Positions 8,432 to 15,625 of a DNA stretch of 32,276 bases are shown in pieces. Every line of letters starts with the position of its first letter. Within the stretch, counting starts at the first letter, position 1. Source of the stretch: CAZVVG01 sp964630615 (lineage in GTDB: Bacteria > Patescibacteriota > Minisyncoccia > Moranbacterales > UBA2206); assembly GCA_964630615.1 (NCBI GenBank), contig CAZVVG010000006.1:1-32276 (forward strand), read 5' to 3'. The notes beneath the pieces are model-generated. The model had not been told where the DNA came from and searched no databases. It was given only the letters and a program-made list of their open reading frames with translations. The translations under genes and the position numbers were made by a program.

Positions 8432-8460
8432 ATGGTAATTGAAAAAGCCCTTTTTGTCAA
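8432..8460 (-). promoter_or_regulatory. Putative mreB operon promoter
   Basis: Minus strand TTGACA (8455-8460), 17-base spacer, TACCAT (8432-8437). The -35 box is perfect and the -10 box keeps the key TA---T positions. It lies in the AT-rich 194-base gap between rseP and mreB. Confidence 0.5.
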
Positions 8461-8492
8461 AAACGGGATTCGGTCAGAAAACTCAGAAAACC

Positions 8493-9794
8493 TTAAGTAA
8501 AAAATTTCATCACGTCACGAAAAGTTACCAGCAACATAAGGCCGATGAGAATGACAAAGCCCACCGTGTGAAACATTTGCTCTACTTTTTGACTAACCGG
8601 ACGCCTTCTGATTTTTTCAATCAGGATAAAAAGGATCCGTCCTCCGTCCAAAGCCGGAAAAGGAAAGGCGTTGATAATCCCCAGGTTGATACTCAAGATA
8701 GCGGCAAATTGAAGAACATAAACTAATCCGAGTGAAGCTACTTGCTTAGTGAGAAAAGCAATTCCCACTGGCCCGGAAACCTCTACCTTAACCGCCTGTC
8801 CGAAAACCAAATTTTTTATTAATTCATAAAGGCCGAGAATTATCGTTAGTGTCAAATCATAAACCGCAATCAATCCCTTCCAGAGAGATTCTAGCAAGGG
8901 ATAGCTTTTTCGGGCGGTCTGAACCAGGCCAATGCCCAACGGACCCTGATCTTCTGGAACTTCTTTCCGAGGAGTAGTTTTTATCTTCAGTTCTTCTTTG
9001 CCTCTTTTTATTTGAAAAATAACCTCCTGTCCCTTTTTGGAGTTGATGTAGTCCTGAACCGACTGCACGGTAGAAAATTCAATTCCCCCTTGAACCTTAA
9101 GGATTTCGTCTCCAATTTTCAGTCCGTCTTCTTCGGCTGGTGAATCAGGAGCCACATCCGCGACTTGAATTTTTCCGTCCAGAATCTGCTCATTGGGATT
9201 GACGGCCTCCGGCGCACCCAAGAAGAAAACCAAGGCTAAAAGCAACCAAGCAAAAATAAAGTTCATTCCCACTCCAGCCAAAAGCACCGCGGAACGAACA
9301 CCGGCCTTTTTCACCGCGAAACTGTCTGGATCCCGATTCTCCCCGTCTTCCCCTTTAATCTTGACAAACCCGCCCAACGGAATCCAGTTTAACGAATAAA
9401 CGGTTCCACCCTGGTACCGGTTTAGAGCCGCTTCCTGCCGATCTGCTTTTTCTCTTTCATCATCCCCGTCATAACGACCTAGAATCAGACGCCATTTTTT
9501 GATCGGCAATAGCTGATAAATTTCCTGAATCGTGTCCTTGATTCGTTCCCGAAAGATTTTCTTTCCTCGCCGACCTTTGGGCAAAGAAACTTCCATTTCT
9601 ACCGTTTCGGTTCGAGAGATTTTTTCCAATTTTTTTCCTGTGATCCGCTGGAAACCGAAAACACGGGGCGGTAATCCAAAGCCAAATTCATAAACTCGAA
9701 TCCCGTTTTTCCGGGCCATAACAAAATGTCCCAGTTCATGGACAAAAATCAGAGCGCCCAAGATTATAAAAAAAATTAAAATTATCGTAAGCAT
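8493..9794 (-). CDS. rseP: RseP-like site-2 (intramembrane zinc) metalloprotease with an insertion
   Basis: Membrane-embedded protease that cuts transmembrane substrates such as anti-sigma factors or signal-peptide remnants. It has 433 residues. The zinc site HELGH (H19, E20, H23) sits in the first helix; the third ligand is in the C-terminal motif NAFPFPALDGGR (D383). A PDZ domain covers about 205-275. The conserved loop pieces GFGLPPRVFGFQ (38-49) and TVYSLNWIPLGGFVKIKGED (131-150) are normally nearly adjacent. Here about 80 charged residues separate them. It follows frr by 24 bases, a common bacterial neighbourhood. The family is firm; the substrate is unknown. Confidence 0.93.
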   Translation of the reverse strand: MLTIILIFFIILGALIFVHELGHFVMARKNGIRVYEFGFGLPPRVFGFQRITGKKLEKISRTETVEMEVSLPKGRRGKKIFRERIKDTIQEIYQLLPIKKWRLILGRYDGDDEREKADRQEAALNRYQGGTVYSLNWIPLGGFVKIKGEDGENRDPDSFAVKKAGVRSAVLLAGVGMNFIFAWLLLALVFFLGAPEAVNPNEQILDGKIQVADVAPDSPAEEDGLKIGDEILKVQGGIEFSTVQSVQDYINSKKGQEVIFQIKRGKEELKIKTTPRKEVPEDQGPLGIGLVQTARKSYPLLESLWKGLIAVYDLTLTIILGLYELIKNLVFGQAVKVEVSGPVGIAFLTKQVASLGLVYVLQFAAILSINLGIINAFPFPALDGGRILFILIEKIRRRPVSQKVEQMFHTVGFVILIGLMLLVTFRDVMKFFT

Positions 9795-9818
9795 GGTTTT
9801 GGGCTTAGGTCACTTAGA

Positions 9819-10376
9819 CTAAATTGTCATTACTTCTTTTTCCTTATGCTCTCTTAATTCCTCAATTTTCTCGTTGTAGCCGTCAATCACTTCCTGGAGC
9901 TTGTCCTTGCCGGAAAATTTTTCGTCCTCGCTGATTTTTCCTTCCTTTTCCAGATTCTGAATTTCTTCCCAGATTTCCTCCCGAATTTTTCTTATCGCGA
10001 TTCTAGCTTCTTCGGTTTTCTGATTGAGCACCTTCAGAAGCTCTTTTCTTCTTTCCTCGGTAAGTTGAGGGATATTAATCCTCACCATTTGTCCATCGTT
10101 GTTGGGTTGCAGGCCTAACTGGGATTCCCGGATAGCTTTTTCAATATTTACTAAATTGTCTTTGTCCCAGGGAGAAATCATAATCGTCCGGGCTTCCGGC
10201 GCGGAAAGGCTAGCCACCCGCTTAAGCGGAACACTGGTGCCATAATAATCCACCTTCAGATTTTCCACCAGAGAAACGGAAGCGCGGCCAGTTCGAAACT
10301 GGGCTAATTCTTCCTTGAAATGTTCCAAAGTCTTGTCAAAGGCTTCTTGTTTTTTTCCGATGATTTCTTTTTCCAT
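9819..10376 (-). CDS. frr: Ribosome recycling factor
   Basis: Splits post-termination ribosomes together with EF-G. It has 185 residues, the normal family length. The three-helix bundle is evident, with the signature FRTGRASVSLVENLKVDYYG near the N-terminus, the domain II strand pattern (APEARTIMISPWD) and the long basic helix LTEERRKELLKVLNQKTEEARIAIRKIR. It is 24 bases from both the propeller lipoprotein gene upstream and rseP downstream, so the three are probably one transcript. The start at ATG 10376 lacks a clear Shine-Dalgarno site. Confidence 0.97.
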   Translation of the reverse strand: MEKEIIGKKQEAFDKTLEHFKEELAQFRTGRASVSLVENLKVDYYGTSVPLKRVASLSAPEARTIMISPWDKDNLVNIEKAIRESQLGLQPNNDGQMVRINIPQLTEERRKELLKVLNQKTEEARIAIRKIREEIWEEIQNLEKEGKISEDEKFSGKDKLQEVIDGYNEKIEELREHKEKEVMTI

Positions 10377-10400
10377 ATTAAGTTTGTCAATTTTTAGGGC

Positions 10401-11518
10401 TTAGAAAACTGGCCGGCTGAGTCCGACCCAGATATTTTCTGGATTTTGGGTATCATACTTAATCAGATTCACTGTGCGGGTAGTGTTGAATTGGGAAGTG
10501 GACCAGGTCTTTCCTCCGTCTTTTGTTTTGAAAGAGGCTTGCGCGGAGCCATAAATGATTTCCTGGGAATTACGCGGATTGATAGCCACTGAAGAAACGG
10601 CAAAATTTTCGGGATTACTTAGAACTTTTATTTTCTGCCAAGAATCTCCTCCGTCCTTGCTCAGCATCAGTCCAATTTTTCCGCCCGCGTAAACCCAGCC
10701 GGAATTTTGCGGATCGGTTTCAATAATACGCGTGCCATTGGCAAAATTAAAATTATAACCACTGCCGGCGCTCAAGGCAGTGGAAAGTTTTTTGGAAATA
10801 TCTTCTGAACTATTACCCCCATCGCGGCTGCGGAAGATCTCTCCGTTTTGCGTGTTGAAATAAACCAAATTTTCGTCGGAAGTGTCCAGAGTTATCTTAA
10901 CTACCGGATTGGGAAGAATCCAGCGCAGGCCGTGCTCCGCCAGGGATTGGGAGCGGAAAAAAGGCTTTTCCAGGATTTTCCCCCGTCCACTGTTTTCAAA
11001 ACTTCCTTATCGCTGGTGGAAAAATATAAAGTGTCCGGATTTTTATTGGAAAGAGACAAGGCAATGATGAGCGGCCCGTTGGCCGGGCTGGTATAAATTT
11101 CTTCCCAGTTGGTTCCTTGATCATTAGACTTGAAAAGCTTTCCTCTCTTCTCCCAGACGCCACTGGCGTAAATTCTTTGCGGATCATTTGGATCCATAAC
11201 CAAGCCGTAGACCTTTTCCGATTGAAAATTAATCGCTTCCCAGCTTTCTCCACCATCTAGGGTCTTGAAGATCCCGTTGGTTTTCATTCCTAAAAGAATA
11301 TTATCTGAATTCTGGGGATTAATCGCCAAGCTTAAAACATCCGCTTCGGGCAGGCTGGCTTTTTCCGATAACTTGTTCTTTAATTCCCATTTTTTTCCCC
11401 CATCGGAAGATTTCCAGACGCTGCCGGGAACCGAAGAAGACTGGGAGGAACCCAAAGAACAACCAGAAATGAATACCCCGGCTGATAAAATAAAAGTTAA
11501 AAGGATAGCTTTTTTCAT
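10401..11518 (-). pseudogene. BNR/Ycf48-type beta-propeller lipoprotein, frameshifted
   Basis: Two frames together make one protein of about 372 residues. The first (11518 to 10901) starts with a lipoprotein signal peptide (lipobox FISGC) and carries propeller repeats with Asp-box-like SSDGGKKW, TLDGGESW, SNDQGTNW and TVDGGKSW. The second (entering upstream of 10868 and ending at 10401) continues with SRDGGNSS, SKDGGDSW and TKDGGKTW. Adding one base to the homopolymer at 10957-10962 (A on plus, T on minus) gives WKSLFFRSQSLAEHGLRW and restores one frame, so the break is probably a sequencing or assembly error rather than decay. Family members are exported propellers that often act in assembly or binding; the role here is unknown. 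It precedes frr-rseP and follows tRNA-Lys. Confidence 0.8.
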
Positions 11519-11524
11519 GCTTTT

Positions 11525-11530
11525 ATTATA
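11525..11530 (-). promoter_or_regulatory. TATAAT box next to the propeller lipoprotein start
   Basis: A perfect TATAAT on the minus strand ends only 6 bases before ATG 11518. The -35 region is weak (TTGGTC at a 16-base spacing). If used, transcription would begin at or within a base or two of the start codon, giving a leaderless mRNA. Confidence 0.4.
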
Positions 11531-11558
11531 GCACGAGGTAAAAAAAGACCAAATGAGG

Positions 11559-11632
11559 TGCGCCCACTAGGATTCGAACCTAGGACCCTCTGCTTAAAAG
11601 GCAGGTGCTCTACCAGACTGAGCTATAGGCGC
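11559..11632 (-). tRNA. tRNA-Lys (anticodon UUU)
   Basis: 74 bases forming a full cloverleaf on the minus strand: acceptor GCGCCTA/TGGGCGC, D arm GCTC/GAGC, anticodon loop CTTTTAA (anticodon UUU, lysine), and T arm CTAGG/CCTAG with loop TTCGAAT. The discriminator is A. The CCA end is not encoded (the next bases are CCT). The outermost anticodon-stem pair 27-43 is a C-A mismatch. Confidence 0.95.
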
Positions 11633-11730
11633 AATTCTATTTTTTATCAATTTCCTAATAAATTCTGATAGTTTTTCAAGGCGTCAACTGACTGATATAG
11701 ATACATTCTTCTAAAAAAAGTAACTTGGCC

Positions 11731-11758
11731 ATTATATCATTTTCTAAACCCGAGTCAA
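11731..11758 (-). promoter_or_regulatory. Putative tRNA-Lys promoter
   Basis: Minus strand TTGACT (11753-11758), 16-base spacer, TATAAT (11731-11736). The predicted start lies about 90 bases before the tRNA 5' end. The transcript may continue into the propeller lipoprotein, frr and rseP. Confidence 0.55.
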
Positions 11759-11765
11759 TCTTTCC

Positions 11766-12266
11766 TTAGCCCAGTCTTTTTCGGCCAAAGAAAAAAACAA
11801 AAGCCAGAGGAGCGATCATCCAAAACAACTGGGACCAGTCCAAAACCAGGTAGTCATAAGCGCTCAAAGAAACATAGTTTAGGGCTTCTTTTTTGGGTAA
11901 GAAAGAAAGTGCGATACTCAAGATTAAAGTAATTTCCAAGAAACCCAGAAGAGCCATCTTCCAGAAAATACTGGAACTGGAACCGGGAAAATAAACGTCA
12001 AAGAAACGTCGGTTAGCTAGGGTGAGAACAATCAAAATCACTAAAAAAACAAAAAATTTATTCAAGTCGCTGGAAAAAAGTTTTTCCGGCGCGACGCTTA
12101 AAAGGGCAAAAGATACATAGGTATTAATAAGCACCGCCAGGATCCGGTGCCTTCCAATCAACAGGCTGAAAAGAAAACTGACCAACAGAATAAGCAAGAG
12201 CAGAAAAATATCCTGACCAATTTTTTCCGATATCCCGATTTTAGAAAAAAGAAGTTCTCCGTTCAT
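11766..12266 (-). CDS. Membrane protein of unknown function (166 aa)
   Basis: Not recognised. It has 166 residues with four predicted transmembrane segments (about 19-37, 43-58, 70-85 and 101-123) and a fifth near the C-terminus (about 146-161), ending in the basic tail FGRKRLG. There is no signal-peptide cleavage motif, no conserved catalytic residues and no Cys pair. It lies 86 bases downstream of dnaJ on the same strand and stops just before the promoter of tRNA-Lys. The intact frame and hydrophobic periodicity support a real gene. It could be co-transcribed with dnaJ, but nothing links it to the chaperone. Confidence 0.75.
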   Translation of the reverse strand: MNGELLFSKIGISEKIGQDIFLLLLILLVSFLFSLLIGRHRILAVLINTYVSFALLSVAPEKLFSSDLNKFFVFLVILIVLTLANRRFFDVYFPGSSSSIFWKMALLGFLEITLILSIALSFLPKKEALNYVSLSAYDYLVLDWSQLFWMIAPLAFVFFFGRKRLG

Positions 12267-12352
12267 TTTATTTTTATTTAATTTTTATTAACGTAATAAG
12301 AAAAAGCTGAAGCCAAAAACTTTTTTTAATTTTAATACAAATCTCAAAATAA

Positions 12353-13459
12353 TTAAAGCCCTTCTCGCTCTAATTCTTCCAACAAATCTTCCTGGCGGCG
12401 ATTTAGTTTTTTAGGAACCCGGACAACCACTTTAACCAGCTGATGGCCCCGCTCTCTCCTGCCCGAAGAGTAAATTCCCTGATTCTTTATTCGGAAAATT
12501 TCTCCCGACTGGGTGCCAGCGGGAATTTTCAGAAGTAAATTTCCTTCCAACGTTTCTACCTCAACTTTCCCGCCCAAAGCAGCAACAGAAAAAGGAATCA
12601 CTTCCAAGCTGAGTATATTCTGCCCCTGACGAGAAAATTTTTCATCCGGTCGGACATGAACCACGATATACAAATCGCCTGGCACGGAACCCCGGCTTCC
12701 TGCCTCTCCCTCTCCTTCCAAGGAGAGCGTTTGGACGTTTTGAATACCAGCGGGAATAGGAATTTTCAAGCGCCGTTCTTCTTTAACCCGTCCGTCCCCT
12801 CCGCACCGCGAACATTTTTTCTTAAAAATTTTTCCTTCTCCCTGACAATTGGGACAAACGCTTACCTGGGAAAAAACCCCAAAAAAGCTGCGGCTGGTTT
12901 TTCTAACTTGGCCGGAACCTTGACACTGAGAGCAAGTTTCCTTGTAGGTCCCAGGTTCTCCTCCGGTTCCCCGACAATTCTGACAAGTCACTCCCTTATA
13001 AAGATTAATCTCTTTTTCGACGCCCATTACCATTTCCTTAAAACTGATTTCCACGTCAACCTGGATATCCTGGCCCCGGCTTTTTCTTCGGCCGCCATTT
13101 TGACTCCCGAAAATATCGGAAAAAATATCCTCAAATCCGCCCTCGCCAAAGCTGGCTCCTCCTCGGGAAAACCCTGCCTGGGAAAAAATATCCTCAAAAT
13201 TAAAATCACCAAAACCGCCAAAGCCCCGACTGGAACCGGACGCTCCCGCCTGCTCAAAAGTCTGGCCAAATTGGTCGTACTGGCTTCTTTTGGTTTTGTC
13301 AGACAAAACCTGGTAAGCCTCATTGATTTCTTTAAATTTTTTTTCGTTTCCGCCCGCTTTATCCGGATGATATTGGTGGGCCAGCTTCCGATAAGCTTTC
13401 TTTATCTCTTCATCTGTTGCAGTTTTAGAAACGCCTAAGGCCTTATAATAATCAGCCAT
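12353..13459 (-). CDS. dnaJ: Chaperone protein DnaJ (Hsp40)
   Basis: Co-chaperone that delivers substrates to DnaK and stimulates its ATPase. It has 368 residues. The J domain (1-65) carries the HPD triad in HQYHPDKAGG. A Gly/Phe-rich linker (about 72-120, GFGGFGDFNFEDIF) is followed by the zinc-binding domain with four CxxCxGxG repeats (CQNCRGTG, CSQCQGSG, CPNCQGEG, CSRCGGDG) and the C-terminal substrate-binding domains. It is separate from the hrcA-grpE-hsp20-dnaK operon but has its own CIRCE element upstream at 13511-13537, so it should be repressed by HrcA. Confidence 0.97.
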   Translation of the reverse strand: MADYYKALGVSKTATDEEIKKAYRKLAHQYHPDKAGGNEKKFKEINEAYQVLSDKTKRSQYDQFGQTFEQAGASGSSRGFGGFGDFNFEDIFSQAGFSRGGASFGEGGFEDIFSDIFGSQNGGRRKSRGQDIQVDVEISFKEMVMGVEKEINLYKGVTCQNCRGTGGEPGTYKETCSQCQGSGQVRKTSRSFFGVFSQVSVCPNCQGEGKIFKKKCSRCGGDGRVKEERRLKIPIPAGIQNVQTLSLEGEGEAGSRGSVPGDLYIVVHVRPDEKFSRQGQNILSLEVIPFSVAALGGKVEVETLEGNLLLKIPAGTQSGEIFRIKNQGIYSSGRRERGHQLVKVVVRVPKKLNRRQEDLLEELEREGL

Positions 13460-13510
13460 TTTCTTCTAAAATAATTATTCTGGAGCTGAGTTTAGCACAA
13501 AATAAAAAAA

Positions 13511-13537
13511 TTAGCAATCTCCCAATTTGAGTGCTAA
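13511..13537 (-). promoter_or_regulatory. CIRCE operator upstream of dnaJ
   Basis: Inverted repeat TTAGCAATC-N9-GAGTGCTAA. The CIRCE consensus is TTAGCACTC-N9-GAGTGCTAA, so the left half has one mismatch and the right half is perfect. It lies 52 bases before the dnaJ start. HrcA, encoded at 18673-19425, is the expected repressor. Confidence 0.85.
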
Positions 13538-13544
13538 GAAGCTT

Positions 13545-14483
13545 TCAGTCAATAATTTCCCTCTCCGAGGAAATCCGTGAAATCCGAATCAGGTTAGTTT
13601 TTCGAAAAACCAAAAATAACATAAAAACCAAAACCACCCAAAGATGGACCAGTACCGTCCCCAAGGCCAGTAAGGAAAAAAATAAACCTAGGGCCAGCGC
13701 TAAATAGACGGCAGAAAATTTCTGTCCCGGACTTCCTTTTTCCGGAAAAAGACTAAAAATTTTATTATTGATAATCCGGGAAATAACTTCGGACATTTTT
13801 TCTTCTCCGCTTAAAGCCAAGCCGGAAATTTGAGAAAGACTTTTGCGGCTTTCCTCCAGAATCAATTCGTTTTTCAGGGCAACTAGCAAATCTTCTGTCT
13901 CAACTTCTGGGCTTTCCGGCACTTGATTTTTTTTGATAAATTCGTCCACTGTCAAATTTTCTTCGCCGATATCCTTGAAAGAAGGACTGATTTTAGAAAG
14001 AATTTTAAAAGTTATTTCCTTGGTCATCCCCTCCATTTTGAATTCCGGAATCGGTTTGGCCATTTCCCCCTTCCAGGAGGCCAAATAGTAATGAGCTGAA
14101 AGGGCTAGCGCCAAAGAAAAAATAAAAATTCCAGAACCAGAACGGATTATTTTTCGCAGCAGGATCCGGTTGCCATAGGCCATTTCTCCTTTTACTCTAA
14201 AGATTACAACCAACCCTAAAAGGAAGCTGGCCGCGTTAAAAAAGGGAAAGAAGAAAAGCTCCGCCAGAAAAAAAATAAACAAGCTAGCCAAGGATAAATA
14301 AGGAATCTTGGTAACGATTGTCGTAAGAAAGAAAAAAACGGAAAAAAGAGAAAACCAGCTTATCGGCACAAGCCAGACACTGGCCGTCGGATCATTCATG
14401 GCCTGATCAACTGACCACCAGGAACAAAAAGAAAAAACCACCGTTAAAACAAAGAGGATAGAATCAAAAATTTTTCTTTTCAT
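13545..14483 (-). CDS. Membrane protein of unknown function (312 aa) upstream of dnaJ
   Basis: Not recognised. It has 312 residues. Hydrophobic segments lie at about 7-24, 39-60, 64-80, 84-96 and 117-135. A hydrophilic, Glu/Lys-rich domain follows (about 138-255, including ENLTVDEFIKKNQ and VETEDLLVALKNELILEESRK). Two close hydrophobic segments come near the end (about 260-298), then a basic tail. The layout suggests a soluble domain held between membrane bundles. The stop at 13545 is 85 bases before dnaJ and only 7 bases from the CIRCE element, so read-through into dnaJ is possible. No domain or catalytic motif is evident. Confidence 0.75.
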   Translation of the reverse strand: MKRKIFDSILFVLTVVFSFCSWWSVDQAMNDPTASVWLVPISWFSLFSVFFFLTTIVTKIPYLSLASLFIFFLAELFFFPFFNAASFLLGLVVIFRVKGEMAYGNRILLRKIIRSGSGIFIFSLALALSAHYYLASWKGEMAKPIPEFKMEGMTKEITFKILSKISPSFKDIGEENLTVDEFIKKNQVPESPEVETEDLLVALKNELILEESRKSLSQISGLALSGEEKMSEVISRIINNKIFSLFPEKGSPGQKFSAVYLALALGLFFSLLALGTVLVHLWVVLVFMLFLVFRKTNLIRISRISSEREIID

Positions 14484-14510
14484 ACTGAGTTCAGTTTAAC
14501 ACTAAAGAGG

Positions 14511-14553
14511 AAATAAAAAAAGTTCCTGAACAACACTTAAATTGTTCAGGAAC
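14511..14553 (-). terminator. Rho-independent terminator of the 99-aa gene
   Basis: A perfect 12-bp inverted repeat (14542-14553 with 14522-14533, GTTCCTGAACAA/TTGTTCAGGAAC) with an 8-base loop is followed on the minus strand by a T-rich tract (complement of 14511-14521). It begins 11 bases past the stop codon at 14564. Confidence 0.88.
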
Positions 14554-14563
14554 ATTAGAACCT

Positions 14564-14863
14564 TCAACTCCCCCAAATAAAGGGTGCTGAATTTATCAAC
14601 TTGACGGCATTTTGAATTCTTTCTTTCAACTCCCCCGGCAAGTTACCATTTTCATCCAAATAGTCACCTGTCTCTAAGAAGAATGTTATAAACTTTTTTT
14701 CTTCTTCAAGATTCAAGTAGAACTCCATGGCATTGACCAGGAGTTCAGCCTGTAAATTACCACTTGCGCGATATTCAGCTATTCTCTCGCGCATGTTTGC
14801 TTTTGCAATTTCCAGAATTGCTCCTACGCTCCTGCTTAAAGTCAGAATATTTCCCTTTTTCAT
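14564..14863 (-). CDS. Unknown 99-aa helical protein, monocistronic
   Basis: Not recognised. It has 99 residues, is mostly helical by composition, mildly acidic, with no Cys and no signal peptide or membrane segment, so it is likely cytoplasmic. The N-terminus is MKKGNILTLSRSVGAILEIAK; the middle has an aromatic/acidic stretch (NAMEFYLNLEEEKKFITFFLE). It has the most complete expression signals in the window: a TTGACA promoter at 14936-14941, a perfect AAGGAGG at 14872-14878 spaced 8 bases from the ATG, and a strong terminator directly after the stop. It therefore stands alone between the DUF3467 gene and the dnaJ block. The consensus signals imply high expression, but the function cannot be read from sequence. 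Confidence 0.85.
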   Translation of the reverse strand: MKKGNILTLSRSVGAILEIAKANMRERIAEYRASGNLQAELLVNAMEFYLNLEEEKKFITFFLETGDYLDENGNLPGELKERIQNAVKLINSAPFIWGS

Positions 14864-14871
14864 TTTCCTTT

Positions 14872-14941
14872 CCTCCTTGTTGTAGTTTTATTTTTTTAAC
14901 TACAGACTTAAAACCATAGTATAAATAAAAGGCTGTGTCAA
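14872..14941 (-). promoter_or_regulatory. Promoter, leader hairpin and strong RBS of the 99-aa gene
   Basis: Minus strand TTGACA (14936-14941), 17-base spacer, TATGGT (14913-14918). The leader contains a 7-bp stem (14898-14904 with 14881-14887, TGTAGTT/AACTACA) immediately before a perfect AAGGAGG (14872-14878). The hairpin adjoins the ribosome binding site and could influence its access or mRNA stability. Confidence 0.65.
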
Positions 14942-14965
14942 GAAAAATTTCCGTCAATAAACAAC

Positions 14966-15253
14966 CTAGGCCCTAAAACCAATGGAGCTAGCGGGTTCTT
15001 TGGATTCCTCGATTTTTCCAAAAGCGGCTTCATATCTTTTGAGGTTTTCTTCCAACGCCTTGGCCATTCTTTTGAAATGTCCGGGCGAAAGGATAACTCG
15101 GGAATTCAGCGTTCCGTGCGGAGGAAAGATGTTCAGAAAATCCAAAACAAACTCTTCTTTAGTGTGCGTTATCTGCATCACATTGGAATATTCCCCTTTT
15201 ATCTTTTCCTCCGAAGCCTTGATACTTATGGGTTGTTGATTTTTTTGATCCAT
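14966..15253 (-). CDS. DUF3467 family protein
   Basis: Small cytoplasmic protein of 95 residues with the DUF3467 pattern: GEYSNVMQITHTKEEFVLDFLNIFP in the first half and SRVILSPGHFKRMAKALEENLKRYEAAFGKI in the second. The family is widespread, and I know of no established biochemical role. It lies 24 bases downstream of the DUF4405 membrane protein on the same strand and is probably co-transcribed with it. The C-terminal dozen residues (EPASSIGFRA) are poorly conserved in such proteins. There is no clear Shine-Dalgarno site. Confidence 0.85.
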   Translation of the reverse strand: MDQKNQQPISIKASEEKIKGEYSNVMQITHTKEEFVLDFLNIFPPHGTLNSRVILSPGHFKRMAKALEENLKRYEAAFGKIEESKEPASSIGFRA

Positions 15254-15277
15254 ATTAAAAATTTAATTCTGAGAAAT

Positions 15278-15562
15278 TTAACTTTCCTTCTTTTTTGTCT
15301 GAAAGAAATTTTTCGTCATCGAAAAAATCCAATCCCAGTGAAGCAAAATGTGCACTAGAACTGCTGCTAGCATTATTATTCCTGCCCAATCGTGCAAAGC
15401 TCCCCAGTCATGTCGTCCCCAGCCAAGAATTTCGTTATGAATACCTCTCTGACCTTCTCCTGGAGGCAGAAAAAAGAAAACAAATAATCCCGTAATTGCC
15501 GTTATTAAAAAAGAAAACAGAGCAATAATATCGACAATATAATTTATTTTGGGTTTGTTCAT
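15278..15562 (-). CDS. DUF4405-like membrane protein with membrane histidines
   Basis: 94 residues with two transmembrane segments (about 10-32 and 58-80). Conserved histidines lie at the membrane border in a DWGALHDWAG segment and in the second helix (LVHILLHWDWIF), plus RGIHNEILGWGRHDW in the loop. This matches DUF4405, a small group related to cytochrome-b-type or formate-dehydrogenase gamma-like helices. The histidines could bind haem, but that is an inference. It sits between the dnaK terminator and the DUF3467 gene and is probably transcribed with the latter, with possible read-through from dnaK. Confidence 0.8.
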   Translation of the reverse strand: MNKPKINYIVDIIALFSFLITAITGLFVFFFLPPGEGQRGIHNEILGWGRHDWGALHDWAGIIMLAAVLVHILLHWDWIFSMTKNFFQTKKKES

Positions 15563-15594
15563 TTTTTATTAGTTAATTTTTTATAAAACCTAAA

Positions 15595-15615
15595 GGCGGG
15601 GAAATTGACCCCGCC
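15595..15615 (-). terminator. Terminator of the hrcA-grpE-hsp20-dnaK operon
   Basis: A GC-rich 7-bp stem (GGCGGGG/CCCCGCC) with a 7-base loop lies 11 bases past the dnaK stop. On the minus strand it is followed by TTTAGGTTTTAT, an imperfect T tract, so termination may be partial. Confidence 0.65.
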
Positions 15616-15625
15616 TAGCTGAATA

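Noticed and set aside
10940..11010. Programmed -1 ribosomal frameshift in the propeller lipoprotein gene
   Set aside because: No canonical X-XXY-YYZ slippery heptamer in the zero frame and no clear downstream structure; a one-base homopolymer error is simpler.
12656..13438. Long plus-strand frame (260 codons) antisense to dnaJ
   Set aside because: It lies wholly opposite dnaJ, whose domains and zinc motifs are unambiguous; the open frame is a by-product of dnaJ codon use.
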